A stretch of DNA of 64,000 bases from Accumulibacter sp. (GTDB taxonomy: Bacteria; Pseudomonadota; Gammaproteobacteria; Burkholderiales; Rhodocyclaceae): NCBI RefSeq assembly GCF_029255285.1, contig NZ_JAPUVI010000093.1, forward strand, positions 62,001 to 126,000, written 5' to 3'. Numbering within the stretch: the first letter of the stretch is position 1; each line of letters begins with the position of its first letter. Below are positions 30,007-38,862 of the stretch, piece after piece. Both the position numbers and the translations under genes were made by a program. A model generated the notes under the pieces. The model did not search any database. It worked only from the letters and a program-made list of their open reading frames with translations, and had not been told where the DNA came from.

Positions 30007-30321
30007 ATGGATCAAGATCTTTACAACAATGAACTCTGCCTGGCCGACAACGTGCCGTTTCGCCTGCTGTCGGCCAAGGGGATGCGAGTGATCTGTACTG
30101 CCGGCGTGCTTTGGCTGACCGTCGAAGGCGAAGCCGGCGACATTATTCTCACTGCTGGTGAGAGCCATTTGGTGCGTGGCCGTGGTTTGGCTTTGCTGGA
30201 AGCGATCGGCACTGGCCGGGTCAGGTTCGAAAGGGCCGCGCGCCCGCGGCGAGATCTCCGGCCTCGTCTCGTCGCGCTGCTCCTTCGCAAGCGCCGCGCT
30301 TGGGCGCCGATTTCTTGCTGA
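30007..30321 (+). CDS. DUF2917 protein, copy 2
   Basis: 104 residues from the ATG at 30007, with AAGGAG eight bases upstream; the frame is open to 29896 but that part is promoter. The DUF2917 core is clear: FRLLSAKGMRVICTAGVLWL, then VEGEAGDIILTAGESHLVRG. A basic C-terminal tail (RAARPRRDLRPRLVALLLRK) differs from copy 1. It is divergent from the MocR gene. Confidence 0.82.
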   Translation: MDQDLYNNELCLADNVPFRLLSAKGMRVICTAGVLWLTVEGEAGDIILTAGESHLVRGRGLALLEAIGTGRVRFERAARPRRDLRPRLVALLLRKRRAWAPISC

Positions 30322-30470
30322 GTAAGCTCGGGGACTTCTGGTCGATGTATAGTACTGGTCACGTGCTGGGAGTTTGACGCAATGACGCTTGTGCTGGTTC
30401 TCCCGGCCCCGGGTTAAGCTTTCTGACGGGCGCCAGGAGGCAAACGCGGACTTTTCGGAAAGGATGCCTG

Positions 30471-31217
30471 ATGACCAATCCTCTGCCGTCGCCAGCGAAA
30501 CGCAAACCCGCGGCTGCAAAGCGGGGGCCGGAGAAACTCGCCGCCGCCAAATCGGCAGCGACTCCCTCCGAGCCCGGACTGGTCGACCAGGTGCGCGCAA
30601 TGGCAGGCCGCCTGCTGGACATCAGTTCGGCGGCGGGGGTCGCCGGGCGAGCCGTGCAGACGGCGGGCAAGGTATCGAGAGCGTTGCGTCACGGACAGCC
30701 TTTCGAGGCGGCGAGTGAAGTCGTCAAAGCCGTCCTGCCAGGCGTCGGCGAGCCGACCGCCTGGCGCAAGACCGGCGAGGCAATCCGCGCCATGCGCGAG
30801 GCGGCGGGCCTGACGATCGCCGAAGTCGGTGCGGCCATCGATCTCAAGGATCCGTCGTTGATTGAAGCCTTGGAGAACGGCCGTATCGCGCTCTCTTTCG
30901 AACTGATTCTGCGGTTGGCGGCGGTTTTCGGCCGTAGTGACCCGATCGGGTTCGTCATCGGCCTTACCCGTAGTTCGAATCCGGAGCTCTGGAAGAGCCT
31001 CGAGGCCCTCGGGGTGGGTAAGCTCGTCTTGCAGACGGTGCGCGAGCATCAGTTCGTCAACGTCTATCGGAGCAATGACGACGCCAGAGGACTCAGCGAC
31101 GAAGAATTTGCCGAGATTCTGGCGTTTACCCAGGCGGCCTTCGAGATGGCGATGGCGCTGCGCACGCGCTATGCGGCCAGGCCCGCGAGGCTGTCCGGTG
31201 ATGACGGCGACGGCTGA
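30471..31217 (+). CDS. XRE-type helix-turn-helix protein
   Basis: A 248-residue protein. The first ~45 residues are Lys/Ala/Pro-rich and probably disordered. A helical middle follows. An XRE-like helix-turn-helix lies at ~100-150 ([20 protein letters not shown], then [20 protein letters not shown]). The C-terminal ~90 residues are helical with no recognised domain. A GGAAAGGA ribosome binding site precedes the ATG. It likely binds DNA; no target is evident. dksA follows after 160 bp. Confidence 0.75.
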   Translation: MTNPLPSPAKRKPAAAKRGPEKLAAAKSAATPSEPGLVDQVRAMAGRLLDISSAAGVAGRAVQTAGKVSRALRHGQPFEAASEVVKAVLPGVGEPTAWRKTGEAIRAMREAAGLTIAEVGAAIDLKDPSLIEALENGRIALSFELILRLAAVFGRSDPIGFVIGLTRSSNPELWKSLEALGVGKLVLQTVREHQFVNVYRSNDDARGLSDEEFAEILAFTQAAFEMAMALRTRYAARPARLSGDDGDG

Positions 31218-31377
31218 GCGTCACCGCTCAATGCCGCCGTGCTCTTCGTATCTAGCGCCCGCTGCCGATGCCGGTCGAGCCGCAGTCGCTGCGCACGCTG
31301 GTTGTACCCTTGCCAGGCGAGGCTATTTCTGGTATTTAATCAAATTTTTGCAATCCGTAAGAACAGGGTTTTCCGAT

Positions 31378-31803
31378 ATGGCTGAAGAGTTGCTGTACAA
31401 GCATTTCACACCTTATGTACCGAAAGCGGGCGAGGAGTTCATGAACCGCGAGCAACTGGACCATTTTCGCGGCATCCTGGAGACTCTCAAGCGGCAGTTG
31501 ATGGAAGACATCGAGCGCACGGTGCACACAATGAAGGACGAGGCGACTGTTTTCGCCGATCCCAACGACCGTGCCAGCCAGGAAACCGACATCGCCATCG
31601 AACTGCGCAACCGTGATCGCGAACGCAAACTGATCAAGAAGATCGAGGAAACCATCGATCGTATCGAAAGCGGCGATTATGGCTACTGCGCGGCCTGTGG
31701 TGTGGAGATCGGCATCAAGCGGCTGGAAGCGCGCCCGACGGCCACGCTTTGCATCGACTGCAAGACGCTGGAAGAAGTGCGCGAGAAGCAGATCGCGAAG
31801 TAG
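31378..31803 (+). CDS. dksA: RNA polymerase-binding transcription factor DksA
   Basis: 141 residues from the ATG at 31378; the frame is open upstream over the XRE gene but that is a shadow. DksA enters the RNA polymerase secondary channel and works with ppGpp. The coiled coil carries the tip motif with its two acidic residues ([20 protein letters not shown]), and a four-cysteine zinc finger follows ([17 protein letters not shown], then CIDC). The C-terminus [10 protein letters not shown] is typical. A strong terminator follows. Confidence 0.95.
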   Translation: MAEELLYKHFTPYVPKAGEEFMNREQLDHFRGILETLKRQLMEDIERTVHTMKDEATVFADPNDRASQETDIAIELRNRDRERKLIKKIEETIDRIESGDYGYCAACGVEIGIKRLEARPTATLCIDCKTLEEVREKQIAK

Positions 31804-31840
31804 TACCTCGCCCCTGGTAGTTGGCGGCATCCGCGACCAA

Positions 31841-31884
31841 CCAAAACAGAAAGAGGACGCCTCGGCGTCCTCTTTCTGTTTTGG
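31841..31884. terminator. Bidirectional terminator between dksA and pnp
   Basis: Two 21-base arms are perfectly complementary around a 2-base centre (about 20 paired bases in practice): outer CCAAAACAGAAAG, GC-rich inner GAGGACGCC. The A-run on one side and T-run on the other give U-rich 3' ends in both directions, as expected for convergent dksA and pnp. Confidence 0.85.
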
Positions 31885-31927
31885 CTACCTGACTCTACCT
31901 ACCTCTTACTACCACGTCGCCTTGTCG

Positions 31928-34048
31928 TTACGATCCACCGGCCAGCGCTGCACCGCCTCCTTCTTCGGCGGTCAGTGCTTTCATCGATAGCCTAACGCGA
32001 CCCTTCTCGTCTGCCTCCAGAACCTTGACCCGCACTTTCTGGCCTTCCTTGAGGTAGTCGGCAACCGCATTGACGCGCTCGTTGGCGATCTGAGAAATAT
32101 GCAGCAGGCCGTCTCGACCTGGCAGGATGCTGACGATGGCCCCGAAGTCCAGCAACTTGAGTATGGTGCCGTCGTAGACCTTGCCTACTTCAACGTCGGC
32201 GGTGATCGATTCGATGCGGGCCCGGGCGGCGTCGGCGGCGTCACCGCTGACTGAGGCGATGGTAATCGTACCATCGTCCTTGATGTCGATGGTCGTTCCG
32301 GTTTCCTCGGTGATGGCGCGAATTACTGCGCCACCCTTGCCGATCACGTCGCGAATTTTCTCGGGGTTGATCTTCATCGTATACAGTCGGGGTGCGTAGC
32401 TCGATACCTCGTCACGGTGTCCGGACATCGAGCCCTGCATCTGCTTCAGGATGTGCCGTCGGGCTTCACCGGCTTGCGCCAGGGCGACCTGCATGATTTC
32501 CTTGGTGATGCCCTGGATCTTGATGTCCATCTGCAGCGCTGTGACACCGGCTTCGGTGCCGGCCACTTTGAAGTCCATGTCGCCGAGATGATCTTCGTCG
32601 CCCAGGATGTCGGTCAGTACGGCAACGCGATTGCCTTCCTTGATCAGCCCCATGGCGATTCCGGCGACGTGCGCCTTGAGGGGTACGCCGGCGTCCATCA
32701 GCGCCAGAGACGCACCGCACACGCTGGCCATAGAACTCGATCCATTCGACTCGGTGATCTCCGAGACAACGCGTATGGTGTACGAAAAGTCTTCAGGCGA
32801 CGGTAGCACCGCGAGCAAGGCACGTTTGGCCAAGCGTCCGTGGCCGACTTCTCGGCGCTTCGGTGTGCCGACACGGCCGCATTCTCCGGTCGCGTAGGGT
32901 GGAAAGTTGTAGTGCAACATGAAGCGTTCGCGGTATTCCCCCGACAGAGCGTCAATGATCTGCTCGTCACGACCGGTGCCGAGAGTCGCCACGACGATGG
33001 CCTGCGTCTCGCCACGGGTGAACAGTGCTGAACCGTGTGCCCGCGGCAGGACACCCGAACGAATCGCGATCGGTCTGACCGTTCGCGTATCGCGGCCGTC
33101 GATTCTTGGTTCGCCGGCCAGGATACGACCGCGAACGATACGGGCCTCGGCGTCCGCCACCATGTTTCTGATCGCGTTGGCGTCCGGAGCATTGTCGTCG
33201 GCCGTCAAGGCTTCGACCGCGTAGGCAGCGATCTCCTTTAGGCGCTGGCTGCGCAACGGCTTGCTGGTGATCCGGTAGGCCTCCTGAAGTTCGCCTTCGA
33301 CCAGTTGGTTGAGCTTGCCATGCACTGCCTCGTTTCTGGCGGCAGGTGCCCAGTCCCACTCGGGTTTGCCGGCTTCATCGGTTAGTTCGTTGATGGCGTC
33401 GATCACCGCCTGCATTTGCTGGTGCCCGTAAACGACAGCGCCGAGCATGACCTCCTCCGACAACTCCAGGGCCTCTGATTCGACCATCAGGACGGCCGCT
33501 TGCGTGCCGGCGACCACCAGGTCGAGTTGGCTCGATTTGAGTTGCGTCGCGGTCGGGTTGACAACATATCGGCCGTCGATATAGCCAACGCGGGCAGCAC
33601 CGATAGGACCGTCGAAGGGAATGCCGGAAATCGAGAGTGCGGCCGACGCACCGATCATTGCCGGAATGTCGGGGTCGATCTCGGGGTTTAGCGACATCAC
33701 AGTCGCGACGATCTGCACTTCGTGGTAGAAACCTTCCGGAAACAGCGGGCGCAGCGGACGATCTATGAGGCGCGAGGTGAGAGTTTCCTTTTCCGAAGGG
33801 CGGCCCTCGCGTTTGAAGAAGCCGCCTGGAATTCGGCCAGCGGCATAGGTTTTCTCTATGTAATCAACGGTCAAAGGAAAGAAATCCTGACCCGGCTTGG
33901 CCATCTTGTTGCCGACAACGGTGACCAGGACGACTGTGTCGTCGATCGAGACCATGACCGCGCCGCTGGCCTGGCGTGCTATTTCGCCGGTTTCCAGGGT
34001 CACTTGGTGGGCGCCGTAGGCGAAGGTTTTCTTGACGATAGTAAACAT
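31928..34048 (-). CDS. pnp: Polyribonucleotide nucleotidyltransferase (PNPase)
   Basis: 706 residues from the ATG at 34048, which has GAAAGGAAACA upstream. PNPase degrades RNA phosphorolytically from the 3' end and is a degradosome component. Two RNase PH-like domains are present ([20 protein letters not shown]; later [14 protein letters not shown]), then a KH domain ([16 protein letters not shown]) and an S1 domain ([19 protein letters not shown]). It lies downstream of rpsO in the conserved rpsO-pnp order, with a terminator-like hairpin between. Confidence 0.97.
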   Translation of the reverse strand: MFTIVKKTFAYGAHQVTLETGEIARQASGAVMVSIDDTVVLVTVVGNKMAKPGQDFFPLTVDYIEKTYAAGRIPGGFFKREGRPSEKETLTSRLIDRPLRPLFPEGFYHEVQIVATVMSLNPEIDPDIPAMIGASAALSISGIPFDGPIGAARVGYIDGRYVVNPTATQLKSSQLDLVVAGTQAAVLMVESEALELSEEVMLGAVVYGHQQMQAVIDAINELTDEAGKPEWDWAPAARNEAVHGKLNQLVEGELQEAYRITSKPLRSQRLKEIAAYAVEALTADDNAPDANAIRNMVADAEARIVRGRILAGEPRIDGRDTRTVRPIAIRSGVLPRAHGSALFTRGETQAIVVATLGTGRDEQIIDALSGEYRERFMLHYNFPPYATGECGRVGTPKRREVGHGRLAKRALLAVLPSPEDFSYTIRVVSEITESNGSSSMASVCGASLALMDAGVPLKAHVAGIAMGLIKEGNRVAVLTDILGDEDHLGDMDFKVAGTEAGVTALQMDIKIQGITKEIMQVALAQAGEARRHILKQMQGSMSGHRDEVSSYAPRLYTMKINPEKIRDVIGKGGAVIRAITEETGTTIDIKDDGTITIASVSGDAADAARARIESITADVEVGKVYDGTILKLLDFGAIVSILPGRDGLLHISQIANERVNAVADYLKEGQKVRVKVLEADEKGRVRLSMKALTAEEGGGAALAGGS

Positions 34049-34144
34049 TGTTTCCTTTCTCAATAGTCTGGCGCGCGCCTACCCACGACTCCGGCCGGCC
34101 ATTCAACCGACGAACGCACCAATTGCCAAGCGAGCCGCCATGGC

Positions 34145-34183
34145 GAAAAACAGCGGCGCAGCCCGAAACGGGCTGCGCCGCTG
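34145..34183 (-). terminator. Rho-independent terminator after rpsO
   Basis: A perfect 15-bp stem (CAGCGGCGCAGCCCG with its complement) and a 3-base loop at 34151-34183 are followed on the minus strand by TTTTT. It stands between rpsO and pnp and should end or attenuate rpsO transcription. Confidence 0.85.
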
Positions 34184-34237
34184 ACGGCTTCTCGAGTTGC
34201 CGGCATGTCCGACCGCGGCGCGGACCGGTGAGCCGGC

Positions 34238-34507
34238 TTACTTGCGTAGGCCGAGACGCTGTATCAAGGCGCGGTAAGAATCGACGTTGGTGCGCTTCAG
34301 ATAGTCCAGCAACTTGCGTCGCCGACTGACCATGCGCAACAGGCCGCGACGCGAGTGGTTGTCCTTCTTGTGTTCCTTGAAATGGCCAGTAAGGTCATTG
34401 ATGCGTGCGGTCAGCAGGGCTACCTGAACCTCGCAGGAACCGGTGTCTCCGGCCGCACGCTGGTAGTCGGCCATGATTTGCGCCTTCTGCGCAACATTGA
34501 TCGCCAT
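34238..34507 (-). CDS. rpsO: 30S ribosomal protein S15
   Basis: 89 residues from the ATG at 34507 (GAGAG upstream); the longer frame is not homologous. S15 binds 16S rRNA early in 30S assembly. The conserved core is plain: [20 protein letters not shown], then [20 protein letters not shown] and [11 protein letters not shown]. Length is exactly that of the family. It is followed by a terminator and pnp. Confidence 0.97.
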   Translation of the reverse strand: MAINVAQKAQIMADYQRAAGDTGSCEVQVALLTARINDLTGHFKEHKKDNHSRRGLLRMVSRRRKLLDYLKRTNVDSYRALIQRLGLRK

Positions 34508-34605
34508 GTCAAACTCTCTTTCGTGAATAGCGGCACAGCCCCAGTTTGATAGAGCCGGTGCCAGATGGAAAAATGTTGCCATTCGCTTGGCGAAGCGAGC
34601 CCGGC

Positions 34606-34634
34606 ATTCTAACTTGCGCCCCGAACAGCCACAA
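34606..34634 (-). promoter_or_regulatory. Probable promoter of rpsO
   Basis: On the minus strand TTGTGG and TAGAAT are separated by 17 bases, about 100 bp upstream of the rpsO start. The leader contains a 6-bp stem with a GGCG-region loop at 34583-34598, which could contribute to S15 autoregulation; that is inference. Confidence 0.5.
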
Positions 34635-34703
34635 GCCTAAGGCCGATTTTTTGCGACGGCCAAGCGCTTAGTCGGTCAGTCGGAGCTCCGAGGCCGTCCA
34701 GTG

Positions 34704-35264
34704 TTAGCCGAAGCCGGGAAGCCAGCCGCTTTGCTGGGGCGGCGTTACGGCCTCCAGCGTTCCCTGAAAAAGCGCTTCGATGACCGGTGGCTCACGCCAG
34801 CGTTCGTTCATGAAGGTCAACCCGGCTTCTTCAACCAGAGCGCCTTGCCAGTAATGGTTGGCGATGGTGTCGAGGGTAGACAGGCTCAAACTGTGGGGTA
34901 GGCGCAGGTAGTCGAGCCAGCTCGAATCGTGAAACGAGCACAGGTAGGCGCCAGTGCTGCGCGCCTGCACCAGTGTTCGTCCGAAGACTCGCGCCGGGTG
35001 CTTGGCGCGAAAGGTTTCCGCGTCGACGCGGGTGGCGAACAACAATAGGGCATGCAGGCGGCTCGGGAAGTGTCGATAGACGCGCTGACGGAAGTACTCC
35101 AGATGATACTCGGCAAAATAGTTTTGCACGGTCGTAAACTGGTCTTCGGGTAGCGATTTGCCAAAGGGATTGCCGACCAGGACATCCCAACCTGGCAACT
35201 CGGCGTCCTCGTCCAGCCAGGCGTACAACTCGAGTGGGGCGCTGTCCTTGAGCAGATGGCCCAT
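34704..35264 (-). CDS. Hypothetical protein, 186 residues
   Basis: A soluble protein with no signal peptide, rich in aromatics. Stretches such as SRLHALLLFATRVDAETFRA, GRTLVQARSTGAYLCSFHDS and DTIANHYWQGALVEE recall small ADP-ribosyltransferase-fold proteins of the DUF2441 kind, but I hold that at low confidence. It lies 27 bp downstream of the ProQ-like gene on the same strand, so the two are probably co-transcribed. Confidence 0.65.
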   Translation of the reverse strand: MGHLLKDSAPLELYAWLDEDAELPGWDVLVGNPFGKSLPEDQFTTVQNYFAEYHLEYFRQRVYRHFPSRLHALLLFATRVDAETFRAKHPARVFGRTLVQARSTGAYLCSFHDSSWLDYLRLPHSLSLSTLDTIANHYWQGALVEEAGLTFMNERWREPPVIEALFQGTLEAVTPPQQSGWLPGFG

Positions 35265-35291
35265 AGTCTGCGGCGTGTTTTCAGCGTCGGC

Positions 35292-35714
35292 TCACTTGTG
35301 GCGGCCGAACTTTTCGACGAGTTGGCCGAGCTTCTGCGCGTGCTGGCGCGCCAGGGTCTCTGCTTCGCGCTTTGCCTGGCGTTGCTCGGCCTGCTTCTGC
35401 AAACGCTCCTTGACCAGTTTAGCGGCATGAAGCCGATGAGTTGCGAGAACCTCGCCGGCCGGATTGCCGTCGAGGTCGACGCGTACGGTGGCACGTTCGG
35501 TTGTCTTCAGGTAGCGCAGGGAGTGCGTGTGGATCCCCAGTGCAGTACGCAGTTCACTGCGGTTGAGAGCGGGCAGCCGCGCCAGGAGTTGCTTGTCGAT
35601 GCCGATGGCGAGCGGCAGGCAGTCCCGGAATACCGGGAACTTGTCCTGCAGTTCCTTCAAGAGTTGACGTGCGTTGTGGCCGGGTACGGCGCCAGGAGGG
35701 ACGGGGGTGTTCAT
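35292..35714 (-). CDS. ProQ/FinO-family RNA chaperone
   Basis: A 140-residue protein whose first ~95 residues form a ProQ/FinO domain: LLKELQDKFPVFRDCLPLAI, GIDKQLLARLP and TALGIHTHSLRYLKTT. A charged, helical C-terminal tail follows (KERLQKQAEQRQAKREAETL). Such proteins bind structured small RNAs and mRNA 3' ends. It lies between the acyl-CoA reductase-like gene (8 bp upstream) and the 186-residue protein, perhaps in one transcript. Confidence 0.88.
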   Translation of the reverse strand: MNTPVPPGAVPGHNARQLLKELQDKFPVFRDCLPLAIGIDKQLLARLPALNRSELRTALGIHTHSLRYLKTTERATVRVDLDGNPAGEVLATHRLHAAKLVKERLQKQAEQRQAKREAETLARQHAQKLGQLVEKFGRHK

Positions 35715-35722
35715 GAAAAGAT

Positions 35723-37708
35723 CTAGAAATGGATGCCGCGCATGATTTGCGAGAAAGCGATCTGGTCGGCCGTCTGCGCTGCCGGTTCCTGCTTCTTTTG
35801 TGCCGCCGCGCTCGAATCCGGGAACATCCGAAAGCTCGTATTCATCATGATCTGAGCAGCTTTCGGCGTCAGCGAGTGGAGCAGGGCGCCGAATATTCCC
35901 AGCCGGGTGGCGATTCGCACCGGCTTGTGGATGATTGCCTCGACGACCATGTCGGCGGCTTCATCTGGCGACAGCGTCGGAACCTGGTCATACAACTTAG
36001 TCGGCGCAATCATCGGCGTTTTGACCAGCGGCATGTTGATGGTTGTGAACTCGATCCCGCGGTCGGCAAACTCGGACGCGGCACAACGAGCCCAGGCGTC
36101 CATCGCCGCTTTCGAGGCAACGTAGGCCGAGAAGCGCGGGGCATTGGTAAGGACGCCGATCGACGAAATATTGATGACGTGTCCCTTGCGTTTGGCGATC
36201 ATTCCCGGCAGGAAGCCCATCGTCAGGCGCAATGCGCCAAAGTAGTTGACTTCCATGGTACGTTCGAAGTCGTGGAAGCGATCGAAGGAAGTCTCGATAC
36301 CGCGGCGAATCGACCGGCCCGCGTTGTTGACTAGAATGTCGACGCCACCATGTTCCTCGGTCATGCGCTCGACGAAACGCGCGCATTGCTCCGGATCGGC
36401 AACGTCTACCGCATGCGTGATCAGGCGCAGACCATCGGCTTCGAACTCGCGTCGGGTTTCTTCGAGTGCTTGCGTGTCACGGGCAATGGTGACCGCAATC
36501 GCACCCGCTTCGGCCATCTTGCGGACAGTCGCCTTGCCGATTCCGGAAGAGCCGCCGGTGACGAGAACAACCTTACCTTCGACCTGGCCACGCAACGTCT
36601 GATCAATGAACAGGTCCGGGTCGAGGTGGCGTTCCCAGTAGTCCCACAGGCGCCAGGCGTAACTGTCAAGCGGCGGGACAGAGATCCCGGTACCCTTGAG
36701 GGCACGCTGCGTTTCCCGGCAATCGAAACGGGTTGGGTAATTGATGAAATCAAGAATGTCGTCGGGTAGGCCGAGATCCTTCATCACCGCGTTGCGGATA
36801 CGACGAACAGGCGTCAGGGCAAACATGGCTTTGCGCATGGAGCGCGGGATAAAACCCAGCAAGGCGGCATTGACGCGCATCGCCATTTCCGGGGCGTGTG
36901 CGGCGCGCGCGAAAGTATTGAGCAAGTCACCGACTCGCATGGGCGTCGGATCGGTCAAATGGAAGCAGTTGCCGTCTTCGTTCTCCAGGTGTGCGATGTG
37001 GTCCATGGCGGCGACGATGAAGTCGACCGGAACGACGTTGATGCGGCCGCCTTCGATACCGATGGTCGGCATCCACGACGGAAACATCCGGCGCATTTTC
37101 TGGATCAGCTTGAAGAAGTAATAGGGCCCGTCGATCTTGTCCATTTCGCCCGTGCGCGAGTCTCCGACGACGATCGCCGGTCGGAAAATCCGCCACGGGA
37201 TCTTACATTCCTTACGGACGATTCCTTCAGAGTCGTGCTTGGTACGGAAGTAGGGGTTTTCGAGGTTCTCCGCCTCATCGAACATATCTTCACGAAACAA
37301 ACCTTCGAAAAGACCCGCTGCCGCGATCGAGCTGACCAGATGGAAATGCCCGGCACCCAGTTCCTCGGCCAGGCGGACCGTGTTACGCGTGCCGTCCACG
37401 TTGGCGCGCTGTTGGTCCTCAGCACTCGCCTTGAGGTCATAGATCGCGGCCAAGTGGAAGAAATGGTCGATCTTGCCCTTGAGCTTGTCCCTGTCGGCCG
37501 TCGAGACGCCGAGTTCCGGTTGCGTCAGGTCGCCGACGACCGGAACGACGCGCGTTTCGTCGGCGCCCCAGTATTCGTATAGCTGCCGGAGTCGCGGTAG
37601 CTCGACGGCACGAGTCAAAAAGTGCACGACGGCGTCGGGGCGGCTCAACAGTTTGGCGACGAGCCGTTTGCCGATGAAGCCGGTGGCGCCGGTCACGAAG
37701 TAATTCAT
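35723..37708 (-). CDS. Two-domain SDR reductase, probable alcohol-forming fatty acyl-CoA reductase
   Basis: A 661-residue fusion of two Rossmann reductases. The N-terminal extended-SDR half begins YFVTGATGFIGKRLVAKLL and has FHLAAIYDL and NPYFRTKHDSE (YxxxK). The C-terminal classical SDR half has VVLVTGGSSGIGKATV near residue 377, LVNNAGRSIRR and the catalytic YVASKAAMD. From memory, length and sequence closely match the Marinobacter fatty acyl-CoA reductase (Maqu_2507), which reduces acyl-CoA to fatty alcohol with NADPH. A WS/DGAT 4 kb away supports a wax-ester role. Another SDR substrate is possible. It is divergent from the phasin gene. Confidence 0.8.
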   Translation of the reverse strand: MNYFVTGATGFIGKRLVAKLLSRPDAVVHFLTRAVELPRLRQLYEYWGADETRVVPVVGDLTQPELGVSTADRDKLKGKIDHFFHLAAIYDLKASAEDQQRANVDGTRNTVRLAEELGAGHFHLVSSIAAAGLFEGLFREDMFDEAENLENPYFRTKHDSEGIVRKECKIPWRIFRPAIVVGDSRTGEMDKIDGPYYFFKLIQKMRRMFPSWMPTIGIEGGRINVVPVDFIVAAMDHIAHLENEDGNCFHLTDPTPMRVGDLLNTFARAAHAPEMAMRVNAALLGFIPRSMRKAMFALTPVRRIRNAVMKDLGLPDDILDFINYPTRFDCRETQRALKGTGISVPPLDSYAWRLWDYWERHLDPDLFIDQTLRGQVEGKVVLVTGGSSGIGKATVRKMAEAGAIAVTIARDTQALEETRREFEADGLRLITHAVDVADPEQCARFVERMTEEHGGVDILVNNAGRSIRRGIETSFDRFHDFERTMEVNYFGALRLTMGFLPGMIAKRKGHVINISSIGVLTNAPRFSAYVASKAAMDAWARCAASEFADRGIEFTTINMPLVKTPMIAPTKLYDQVPTLSPDEAADMVVEAIIHKPVRIATRLGIFGALLHSLTPKAAQIMMNTSFRMFPDSSAAAQKKQEPAAQTADQIAFSQIMRGIHF

Positions 37709-37756
37709 CGCTGTCTCCTTGAGTTCATGGTCATCTCCGCGTTGGCATGTTTTTGG

Positions 37757-37828
37757 TAGACTGGTGCCGTCTAGAGGCCACTTTCCAGGCCTTTAGTGTG
37801 CGTACTCTAGATATTGTCACTAGACTGG
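37757..37828. promoter_or_regulatory. Repeated motifs in the reductase/phasin divergent promoter region
   Basis: The 180-bp gap carries TAGACTGG twice (37757-37764 and 37821-37828), TCTAGA at 37770-37775 and an inverted pair TCTAG/CTAGA at 37806-37824. Repeats placed this way between divergent genes could be operator sites for a shared regulator. I cannot assign the regulator. Confidence 0.35.
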
Positions 37829-37888
37829 CTTCCTAGGGCAAGTGAAAAACTTGTTGACCTCTCGACGATGATCTTAAAGGAGATAAAA

Positions 37889-38446
37889 ATGGGCAAGAAA
37901 CTCAAAGAATTGGCTGGTGGGTTAACGGAAAACCAATTGGCATCGACAGTCAAGGAATCGGCGCAGCAGATTTGGCTGGCCGGGTTGGGAGCTTTTGCCA
38001 AAGCGCAGGAAGAGGGCGGCAAAGTGTTCGACGCACTGGTCAGGGAAGGCGAGAGCATTCAGGCGAAGACGCGCCAAATTACCGACGAGAAAATTGCCCA
38101 GGTGGCCGGCAAAGCCGCAGGCACGTGGGATCGTCTCGAGCAGGTGTTCGAGGATCGCGTGGCTCGTGCGTTGGGTAGCCTTGGCGTTCCGAGCAGACAG
38201 GATATCGACAGCTTGTCCAAGCGCGTCGTCGAGCTGAGTGCTGCCGTGCAAGCTCTGACTGAGGGGAAGGCTGTGGCCAAGGCGGCCGCCAAGCCGGTGG
38301 CAGAAGATGAGCCGACGTCGGCCGAGCCGGCAGCGGCCAAATCGGCAGCCCGCCGGCCGGCTACCCGCCGGCCGGCCGCCGCCAAGTCGGCTCCTCCGGT
38401 AACGCCGGCCGACGTGCTCAACACCCTTCCGCAAAGTAACGAGTGA
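37889..38446 (+). CDS. Phasin (PHA/lipid granule-associated protein)
   Basis: 185 residues from the ATG at 37889, which has AAAGGAG upstream; the longer frame starts in the promoter. The amphipathic helical phasin domain (~20-125) includes QIWLAGLGAFAKAQEEGGKV and FDALVREGESIQAKTR. A C-terminal Ala/Lys/Arg/Pro tail (AAAKSAARRPATRRP) resembles the basic tail of PhaF-type phasins, which can bind DNA. It should coat PHA or neutral-lipid granules. It is divergent from the acyl-CoA reductase gene. Confidence 0.9.
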   Translation: MGKKLKELAGGLTENQLASTVKESAQQIWLAGLGAFAKAQEEGGKVFDALVREGESIQAKTRQITDEKIAQVAGKAAGTWDRLEQVFEDRVARALGSLGVPSRQDIDSLSKRVVELSAAVQALTEGKAVAKAAAKPVAEDEPTSAEPAAAKSAARRPATRRPAAAKSAPPVTPADVLNTLPQSNE

Positions 38447-38862
38447 TCGATTCGCTCGTGGGGGCTGGGTCCAGTCACGCGGCGCGAGGTCCAGGGTCGG
38501 TTGGCCGCAAGCTCCAGCCTCCCCCTGCTGCGTGACGCAGGGCGCCGAGAGCGGGTTGACTGCAGCGCGAGGCGAGGGCGCCGATGTGCGTCGAAGGCCC
38601 AAGCGGTTGCGCGGCGTTGGGGCGGTCAATGTGATGGTTTGTCTCCCGTCGGGCACATTCGTTTGACTTGCCGGGTTCCTCTTTGAGCGGAGAACTGGTG
38701 CCGTAGGTTTCCTATGGCGCGCCAGGGATCCTTTCTGCGACGTTTGGGAGCGACGATGTCGCGCGAGCGGCCGGCGTCATCTTCCTATCCTAACGTGAAG
38801 GCGCCGAAAGGCAGCCTGTAGCGCCGCCCGGACGGCGCGCTTCCTGGCCGAGGCTTTGCACT
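38447..38862 (+). other. Intergenic region between phasin and patatin genes
   Basis: About 415 bases with no supported gene. A GCGCCG/CGGCGC hairpin lies at 38821-38838, 25 bp before the patatin start, where it could affect translation. ACGAG/CTCGT arms flank the sequence just after the phasin stop. No convincing promoter could be fixed. Confidence 0.4.

Noticed and set aside
34886-35494. A 202-codon minus-strand frame across two genes
   Set aside because: It overlaps the 186-residue protein and the ProQ gene in another frame and is Ser/Arg/Pro-rich, as expected of a shadow.
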